A stretch of 64,000 bases of DNA from Devosia yakushimensis (lineage in GTDB: Bacteria > Pseudomonadota > Alphaproteobacteria > Rhizobiales > Devosiaceae). Shown piece after piece: positions 58,674 through 64,000 of this stretch. The stretch is taken from positions 930,001 through 994,000 of the forward strand of contig NZ_BSNG01000001.1 in the NCBI RefSeq assembly GCF_030159855.1. Reading direction: 5' to 3'. The notes below the pieces were generated by a model that saw only the letters and a program-made list of their open reading frames with translations, searched no databases and was not told the DNA's origin. The translations under genes and the position numbers were made by a program. The stretch's first letter is position 1. Every line of letters begins with the position of its first letter.

Positions 58674-59830
58674 TGGCTGGACCCACGGACCAAGACAAGC
58701 TGTCGGAAACCTGGGACCTCGACGGGGTCGCGCCCGCGAAATCCGAAGAGGAGCGCGCAGCCGCGGCCGCCGCCGAATGGGCCGCCATGATCGAGGGCGC
58801 GGCGGGCGAGGGGGACGATAGCGGGGACCGCGTTCTCAACCAGGACGAGATCGACAGCCTGCTCGGGTTCGACGCCAGCGTAGGCAGCAATGTCGAGCTG
58901 ACGGGCGTGCAGGCGCTGATCAATTCGGCGCTGGTGAGCTATGAGCGCCTGCCCATGCTCGAAGTCGTCTTCGACCGCCTGGTGCGGCTGACGACGACTT
59001 CGCTGCGCAATTTCACCTCCGACAATGTCGAAGTCACTCTGGATTCGATCTCGTCGGTGCGGTTCGGCGATTATCTCAATTCCATTCCGCTGCCGGCGAT
59101 CCTGTCGGTCATCCGGGCCGAGGAATGGGAGAATTACGGGCTCCTGACGGTCGATTCCTCGCTGATCTATTCGATGATCGACGTGCTGCTGGGCGGCCGC
59201 CGGGTCGGCGGCAATATACGCGTCGAGGGACGGCCCTATACCACGATCGAAATGGCGCTGGCCCGACGGATGATCGAGGTCATTCTCGATGACACCCACC
59301 GCGCCTTCGAGCCGGTGACGCAGGTCAATTTCAAGCTCGAGCGCATGGAAACCAATCCGCGCTTCGCGGCGATTTCCCGGCCCGGCAATGCGGCGATCCT
59401 GATCGAGCTCCGGATCGAGATGGACGACCGTGGCGGCAAGGTCGAAATCCTGCTGCCCTATGCCACCATCGAGCCCATCCGCGAGCAGTTGCTGCAGATG
59501 TTCATGGGTGAAAAATTCGGTCGCGATCCGATCTGGGAAGGTCATCTGGCCACCGAAATCTATTCGGCCGATGTCGAGATCGAAGCGGTGCTGCATGAGC
59601 AGGACGTGCCGCTCTCGCGCGTGCTCAATCTTCAGCCCGGCCACATGGTGATGTTCGAGCGCACGCCCGCCGATCCCGTGCGGCTGCGGTGCGGGGATGT
59701 GGAGCTTACCGAGGCCATTATGGGCCATATCGGCAATCACGTTTCGGTTCGGGTCACCCGGCCGCTCAATCCGCCCAAGGTGACCATGGCGGCCTTTGAG
59801 GAATTTGACGACACAGCGGAAGGACGATGA
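58673..59830 (+). CDS. fliM: Flagellar motor switch protein FliM
   Basis: A 385-residue C-ring protein. The CheY-binding motif LNQDEIDSLLGF is at residues 56-66, preceded by a ~50-residue acidic and Ala-rich extension; it is at the very N-terminus in E. coli. The middle CheC-like domain (SIPLPAILSVIRAEEWENYG, DVLLGGRR) and the C-terminal surface-presentation domain (VLNLQPGHMVMFERTPADPV) follow. It switches rotation with FliG and FliN. Confidence 0.94.
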   Translation: MAGPTDQDKLSETWDLDGVAPAKSEEERAAAAAAEWAAMIEGAAGEGDDSGDRVLNQDEIDSLLGFDASVGSNVELTGVQALINSALVSYERLPMLEVVFDRLVRLTTTSLRNFTSDNVEVTLDSISSVRFGDYLNSIPLPAILSVIRAEEWENYGLLTVDSSLIYSMIDVLLGGRRVGGNIRVEGRPYTTIEMALARRMIEVILDDTHRAFEPVTQVNFKLERMETNPRFAAISRPGNAAILIELRIEMDDRGGKVEILLPYATIEPIREQLLQMFMGEKFGRDPIWEGHLATEIYSADVEIEAVLHEQDVPLSRVLNLQPGHMVMFERTPADPVRLRCGDVELTEAIMGHIGNHVSVRVTRPLNPPKVTMAAFEEFDDTAEGR

Positions 59831-60258
59831 TGTTCGGTTTGCCCCTCGGGATATTTGTGGAAGGTGCGGTTGCCGTTCTTCTGGCCCTGACCATCGGCTA
59901 TTGCACGGTTCTCAACCAGCGGCTCAAGCGATTGCATGCCGACAAGGACGTGATGCGCCAGATGGTGGCGGATCTCGTTTCGGCGACCAATCTGGCCAAT
60001 CAGGCGATCAAGGAGCTCAAGCAGACTGCGGTGGAAGCCGATCTTTCGCTCAATTCGCGGCTCGAGGAAGCTGAGCGCTTCGGCATCGAACTGGCCAACC
60101 ATGTCACGGCGGGTACCGCGCTGATGGAGCGGATCGCCAAGATCACCAGCGCCGCCCGGCAGAGCCAGGCCGTCGAGCCAGTGGAACAGCCCAACAAGGT
60201 GCAGTCGGCGCTGGAGCAGCTTTCTGCCCGGGTGCGCAATCGCGGGGTTGCCGCGTGA
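59827..60258 (+). CDS. DUF6468 family protein of the fliLM operon (PflI-like?)
   Basis: A 143-residue protein with one N-terminal membrane helix (LGIFVEGAVAVLLALTIGYC) and a cytoplasmic helical region (VMRQMVADLVSATNLANQAI and the following residues). Overlaps fliM by 4 nt and the next gene by 4 nt. The position after fliLM is that of PflI, a bitopic flagellar positioning protein of Caulobacter. Relationship not established from sequence; the Pro-rich tail of PflI is missing. Confidence 0.7.
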   Translation: MMFGLPLGIFVEGAVAVLLALTIGYCTVLNQRLKRLHADKDVMRQMVADLVSATNLANQAIKELKQTAVEADLSLNSRLEEAERFGIELANHVTAGTALMERIAKITSAARQSQAVEPVEQPNKVQSALEQLSARVRNRGVAA

Positions 60259-61256
60259 AATCGGTTCGCCTGCTTCCTGTCGTGGTCATGGCGATTGCGG
60301 CGCTGTTGATGTTCAAGACCATCGGTCTTGTCACCAATGGCGGCTATGTGCTCGCCGGCGTGACCCCGGCACGGGCGGCGGGTGCTACCGGCGGCGGGGA
60401 AGCCGTATCGGCGGAGGCTGGCGAGGCGGTTCTGGAGGATGCCACGCCGACGCTATCGGATAGCGCGCCTACGCTGGGTGAACCGGAAGCCGCTGGCGGC
60501 GGCCACGGCGCGCCAGCGCCCGCAGCGGCGCCTGCCGCGGAAGACCATGCCGCTGCCACGCCGCCATCGGGCGACAATTGCGTCGCGGTCGATGCCGCCT
60601 TGGATGAGAATGGCGCGGTAAATCAAACGCAGAATGGCGGCGGTCATGGTGAAGCAGCATCTGCCGAAGGCGCCGCCGAACCCGCCACCAGCAGTTTCGT
60701 CGATTCCATGGCCCTGGATTGCTTCCCCTCGGGTGATGCCGTGCCGATGCAGGTTGACGCCAGCGGCGCGCCCGTGCCGATGACCAATGTGCAGGGGGGC
60801 TCTGCCACCGAAGAAAGCATCCTGCAATCGCTGGCAGCGCGGCGCACCGAACTTGAAACCTACGAGAAGGATCTGGCCCTACGCGCGTCGCTGGTGGATG
60901 CCGCCGAGCAACGCGTGGCCGAGCGCCAGGCAACGCTGGAAGCGCTGGAGGCGCAGATTTCGAGCCTGGTCGACCAGCGCCAGGAGATGGAAGCCGGGCA
61001 GTTCGCCAGCATCGTTGCCATGTATGAGACCATGAAGCCGCGCGACGCCGCCAATATCTTCAATGCACTGGACATGGAGGTCTTGCTGCGGGTGGCCAAG
61101 ACGATGAACCCGCGCAAGATGGCGCCGATCCTGGCGGCAATGAATGCGACGCGGGCGCAGGAGCTTACCGTGCGCATGGCTGCGCTCGCCGACCAGCCCG
61201 CGGCGGAGATGACGCCAGACGATTTGCAGGCGCTGCCACAGATCGTCGGTCAGTAA
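60255..61256 (+). CDS. MotE-like flagellar motor chaperone
   Basis: A 333-residue exported or membrane-anchored protein. N-terminal hydrophobic segment (LLPVVVMAIAALLMFKTIGL), then ~150 low-complexity residues rich in Ala, Gly and Glu. A coiled coil (ASLVDAAEQRVAERQATLEA) is followed by an MgtE N-terminal-like domain (VAMYETMKPRDAANIFNALD, AKTMNPRKMAPILAAMNATR). This is the architecture of rhizobial MotE, which folds and stabilises the motor protein MotC. It overlaps the DUF6468 gene by 4 nt. Confidence 0.8.
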   Translation: MKSVRLLPVVVMAIAALLMFKTIGLVTNGGYVLAGVTPARAAGATGGGEAVSAEAGEAVLEDATPTLSDSAPTLGEPEAAGGGHGAPAPAAAPAAEDHAAATPPSGDNCVAVDAALDENGAVNQTQNGGGHGEAASAEGAAEPATSSFVDSMALDCFPSGDAVPMQVDASGAPVPMTNVQGGSATEESILQSLAARRTELETYEKDLALRASLVDAAEQRVAERQATLEALEAQISSLVDQRQEMEAGQFASIVAMYETMKPRDAANIFNALDMEVLLRVAKTMNPRKMAPILAAMNATRAQELTVRMAALADQPAAEMTPDDLQALPQIVGQ

Positions 61257-61399
61257 GGCTTTCTCACTATTGGAGTAAGCCGCCGTTAAGCCCGGCACGT
61301 TAGGTTGCACCCCGTAGTTTGTGTAACCCACGCGTTTCGTGTTTCCGGCAAGAATAGCCGGTGCTGTAGACGCGTCAGTAGGCGTCGGGGCAGCGGCCG

Positions 61400-64000
61400 G
61401 TGAAGACCGCAATACTTGCAGGCTGGCAGAAAGCTAAGCGTGCGTTAGCAGTGTGTGCTGCGGTGACGCTATGCGTTGTTGCGCCGGCATTCGGCCAGGC
61501 GCAGGGGCAACTCCTGGTTACGCAGGAGAATGGCTATGGCCGTCTGATCCTCAGCTTCCCCGGACTCGACGATCTCCCCGGCTATACGATGCGCATCGAA
61601 AACGGTGTGTTGTCGCTTGAGTTCAACGAGCAGATTTCCGTCATCCTGCCCGATGTGGGCACCACCATGCCCGACTATCTCTCAGTGGCGCGGGTGGATC
61701 CCGATGGCCGCGGCCTGCGCATGGGGCTGCGCAAGGCATTCAATTTCAACCGCATTGAAGCCGGCGAGAAGCTCTTCATCGACCTTTTGCCCCCCACCTG
61801 GCAGGGCATGCCCCCGGCGCTGCCGCAGGAAGTGGTGGATGAGCTGGCCGAGCGGGCGCGGCTGGCGGCCATCAAGGCCGAGCGCGACCGCAAGGCGGCC
61901 GATGTCGCCGAGCTAAAGCCGGAAGCGAATGTTCGCATCGGCCGCAATCCCACATTCCTGCGCGTTCAGTTCGACTGGACCGTGCCGACCACAGCCCAAT
62001 ATGTGCAGGATGGTCAGACCGGCCATATTGCGTTCGAATGGCCGGTCGGGGTCGATATTCGCAGTCTTCTCGCCGATCTGCCGCCCGAAATTACCGGCAT
62101 TGAAAGCGCAGTCACCCCGGACGGCGCCAATGTCACTCTGCAATTGGCCGAGGGCGTGACGCCGCGCTTTTACGAAAATTCCTCGCGGCAATTCGTGCTG
62201 GATATCGACATTGCCGGGCAGGGGCTGCCCAGCTTCGAGGCCGCCAGCCTGGCCGAGGCGGCAAAGGTTCCGGCCAGCCAAGGTCCCGCGGGGGAGGTCG
62301 GCGGTGCGCCACAAACCAGCGCTCTCGCTTCCGACGCCTCCGCGACGATCACGCCCTTCGTCAATGTGGTTGGCTCGACGCTGCGGGTGGTCTTCCCGTT
62401 CGAGCAAGATACGCCCGCTGCCGTGTTCCGGCGCGGCGATACCGTCTGGATGATTTTTGACACTACGGTAGGCATTACCCAGCCGACGAAATCCGATGAG
62501 CTTACCGCGCTCGCCGATACGTTTTCTGCCGTGGCGGCTGGAGATACGCAGGTGGTGCGGATCGATCTCAATCAGGATCGTCTGGCGAGCCTGGGCTCGG
62601 AGGGCATGGCATGGGTGCTCTCGCTTGGCGATATGGTCCTGACCCCGACCGAGCCGATCCAGCTCAGCCGCCGCCGGGACGTCGAAGGCTCGTTCGAAAT
62701 GGTCGCCAATATCGCCCGTCCGGCCAGGGTGCATGATTTCCGCGACCCGGTTGTGGGCGACATGCTCAAGGTGGTCACGGCCTATCCACCCGCTCGCGGC
62801 ATTACGCGACCGCTCGACTATGTCGAATTTTCTGCGCTGCGCAGCGTCCATGGTCTGGTGATCAAGCCGGAGACGGAAAGTCTCGCCATGGCCGTGGATA
62901 GCGACGTTGCCGTCATCTCGCTGCCAGGCGGATTGACTGTCTCGGCACTCGACGGGCCGCGGTCCCTCGGTGGCTCGAATGGAGAAGGCGTGCGTGGCAG
63001 CTTCATCGATCTGGCGCGGCTCGAACAGCCCGATGCCGGAGCCTTCTCGGTTCGGCGTGACGAGCTGCTGACCTTGGCTGCCGAGGCTGACGGCGCTCAG
63101 CGCGATACTGCCCGCTTGGACCTCGCGCAATACTACCTTGCCAACCAGTTGTCCTACGAGGCGATTGGTGTGTTGCGGGTGCTCGAGAGCGAATTGCAGT
63201 CCGCCGCTTTGACCCGCAAGCTGCGCATGAGCCTGGCCATCGCCGATACGATGGCCCACCGGCCCAAGGAGGCGCTGGCCATCCTGGGCGGCACGGCCAT
63301 GAGCCAGGACATGGATGCCCTGTTCTGGCGCACCATCGCCCGCGCCGATCTCTATGATTTCAAGGGCGCCCGCGCCGATGGAATGGAGGCCGCGAGCATT
63401 GCCGCTTCCTATCCGGCCTGGGCGCGCAATCGCTTCCATTTCGCGGCCATGCGCGCCGCCGTCGAGACTGGCGATAGCGCCCTGGCCGAGCGGTTCCTGG
63501 GCGCGTTGAACTTCGCCGCCCTCAACGCCGAAGAGACCAGCCTTTATCACCTGATGTCGGGCCGGATCGATGAGCTGCAGGGCCGCATCGATGAAGCCAT
63601 CGACACCTATGGCCAGGTCATTGCCGCAGATATCCGGCCCACCCGGGCTGAAGCGGTCTATCGCACGCTCTATCTGCTCGATCAGGCCGGCCGTCTCGAT
63701 CTGGAAAAGGCCGCGCAGACCCTGGCGGCGGAAGCTCTGCTGTGGCGCGGCAATCCGCTGGAAGCCGATATGCAGCGTCTGCTGGCCGATCTCTATTTCC
63801 GCGACGGCGACTATCGCCTTGGCTTTGAAGTGGTGAAGCAGGCGGTGGGCACCTATCCGGACGGTGCGGCGACCAATGCCATGCGCGATGACGCCCAGGC
63901 CGAGTTCTCGACGCTGTTTCTCGATGGCAAGGCCGACACGCTGGGCCCGGTCGAGGCGCTCAGCCTCTACTATGACTTCCGCCATTTGACGCCGCCGGGC
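61400..64000 (+). CDS. Large exported TPR-like protein of the flagellar operon (cut by the right window edge)
   Basis: An open frame of at least 867 residues from GTG 61400, running off the window. The signal peptide (LAVCAAVTLCVVAPAFGQAQ) is followed by a beta-rich region (GYGRLILSFPGLDDLPGYTM, and MGLRKAFNFNRIEAGEKLF). From about residue 560 the sequence is helical and TPR-like (RLDLAQYYLANQLSYEAIGV, EETSLYHLMSGRIDELQGRI, RLLADLYFRDGDYRLGFEVV). A small gap of 143 bp follows motE. It could scaffold periplasmic motor parts like MotC, but no MotC-specific signature was recognised. The start codon is not certain. Confidence 0.75.
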   Translation, partial: MKTAILAGWQKAKRALAVCAAVTLCVVAPAFGQAQGQLLVTQENGYGRLILSFPGLDDLPGYTMRIENGVLSLEFNEQISVILPDVGTTMPDYLSVARVDPDGRGLRMGLRKAFNFNRIEAGEKLFIDLLPPTWQGMPPALPQEVVDELAERARLAAIKAERDRKAADVAELKPEANVRIGRNPTFLRVQFDWTVPTTAQYVQDGQTGHIAFEWPVGVDIRSLLADLPPEITGIESAVTPDGANVTLQLAEGVTPRFYENSSRQFVLDIDIAGQGLPSFEAASLAEAAKVPASQGPAGEVGGAPQTSALASDASATITPFVNVVGSTLRVVFPFEQDTPAAVFRRGDTVWMIFDTTVGITQPTKSDELTALADTFSAVAAGDTQVVRIDLNQDRLASLGSEGMAWVLSLGDMVLTPTEPIQLSRRRDVEGSFEMVANIARPARVHDFRDPVVGDMLKVVTAYPPARGITRPLDYVEFSALRSVHGLVIKPETESLAMAVDSDVAVISLPGGLTVSALDGPRSLGGSNGEGVRGSFIDLARLEQPDAGAFSVRRDELLTLAAEADGAQRDTARLDLAQYYLANQLSYEAIGVLRVLESELQSAALTRKLRMSLAIADTMAHRPKEALAILGGTAMSQDMDALFWRTIARADLYDFKGARADGMEAASIAASYPAWARNRFHFAAMRAAVETGDSALAERFLGALNFAALNAEETSLYHLMSGRIDELQGRIDEAIDTYGQVIAADIRPTRAEAVYRTLYLLDQAGRLDLEKAAQTLAAEALLWRGNPLEADMQRLLADLYFRDGDYRLGFEVVKQAVGTYPDGAATNAMRDDAQAEFSTLFLDGKADTLGPVEALSLYYDFRHLTPPG

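Noticed and set aside
61292..61310. CGGCAC...TTGCA upstream of the TPR gene as a sigma-54 promoter
   Set aside because: The GG to GC spacing is 11 nt, where sigma-54 promoters need 10.
1..64000. CRISPR arrays, tRNA/rRNA genes, insertion sequences or prophage
   Set aside because: No regular spacer arrays, tRNA-like T-arm sequences, transposase or phage genes were seen by reading; a tRNA or Rfam scan would be more sensitive.

Overview
The window looks like a chromosomal segment of a GC-rich alphaproteobacterium of the order Hyphomicrobiales, most likely Devosia or a close relative. This is inferred from gene content, not from a search. The pointers are a giant GPR/RgsE-type polar-growth protein, FlaF/FlbT flagellin control genes, a MotE-like chaperone, FliX, a DksA with a one-cysteine finger, the alphaproteobacterial curli chaperone CsgH, and CtrA-type promoter boxes. 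No rRNA, tRNA, CRISPR array, insertion sequence or prophage was seen.

Layout. 1-6.8 kb: the end of an MFS transporter, the 1796-residue GPR-like coiled-coil protein and a small Hpt phosphotransfer protein. 6.9-9.7 kb: prfC (RF3) coupled to a methyltransferase. 9.8-16.6 kb: assimilatory sulfate reduction, with ferredoxin, cysG, DUF2849, cysI, a cysH-DUF934 fusion, a thioredoxin-reductase-like ferredoxin reductase and a second ferredoxin. 16.8-28.5 kb: mixed genes, including an FMN reductase with a divergent HxlR regulator, the ycjX/ycjF pair, a PCuAC-like protein, a MacB-type ABC operon that may handle metal, alkaline phosphatase, a TetR/DUF6151 pair, metA and an unknown P-loop ATPase. 28.7-40.3 kb: flagellar block 1 (flgE, flgK, flgL; flaF, flbT, fliC; flgN-like, flgJ, flgI; fliX). 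40.4-49.1 kb: accessory housekeeping genes (DUF1905, a kinase-like phosphotransferase, DoxX, Rrf2, GST, a methyltransferase, lysA, an SDR, an exported Rid protein with its TetR regulator, GNAT, dksA). 49.2-50.7 kb: a curli operon (two curlins and CsgH). 50.8-54.4 kb: an ABC-F ATPase, an M32 carboxypeptidase and a glycine-zipper peptide. 54.6-64 kb: flagellar block 2 (flgF-flgG-flgA-flgH leftward; fliL-fliM-DUF6468-motE-TPR protein rightward, cut by the window edge).

The most informative non-coding signal is in the flagellar intergenic regions. Upstream of flgE, between flgI and fliX, and between flgF and fliL there is a sigma-54 -24/-12 element 70-130 bp downstream of a shared palindrome of the type CGGCA-N6-TGCCG. 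The two divergent regions also carry a CtrA box (TTAA-N7-TTAAC, perfect between flgI and fliX). This reproduces the CtrA to FlbD/sigma-54 hierarchy known from Caulobacter, whereas the model rhizobia use VisNR/Rem. Four copies of a REP-like inverted repeat and two copies of another palindromic repeat lie between genes.
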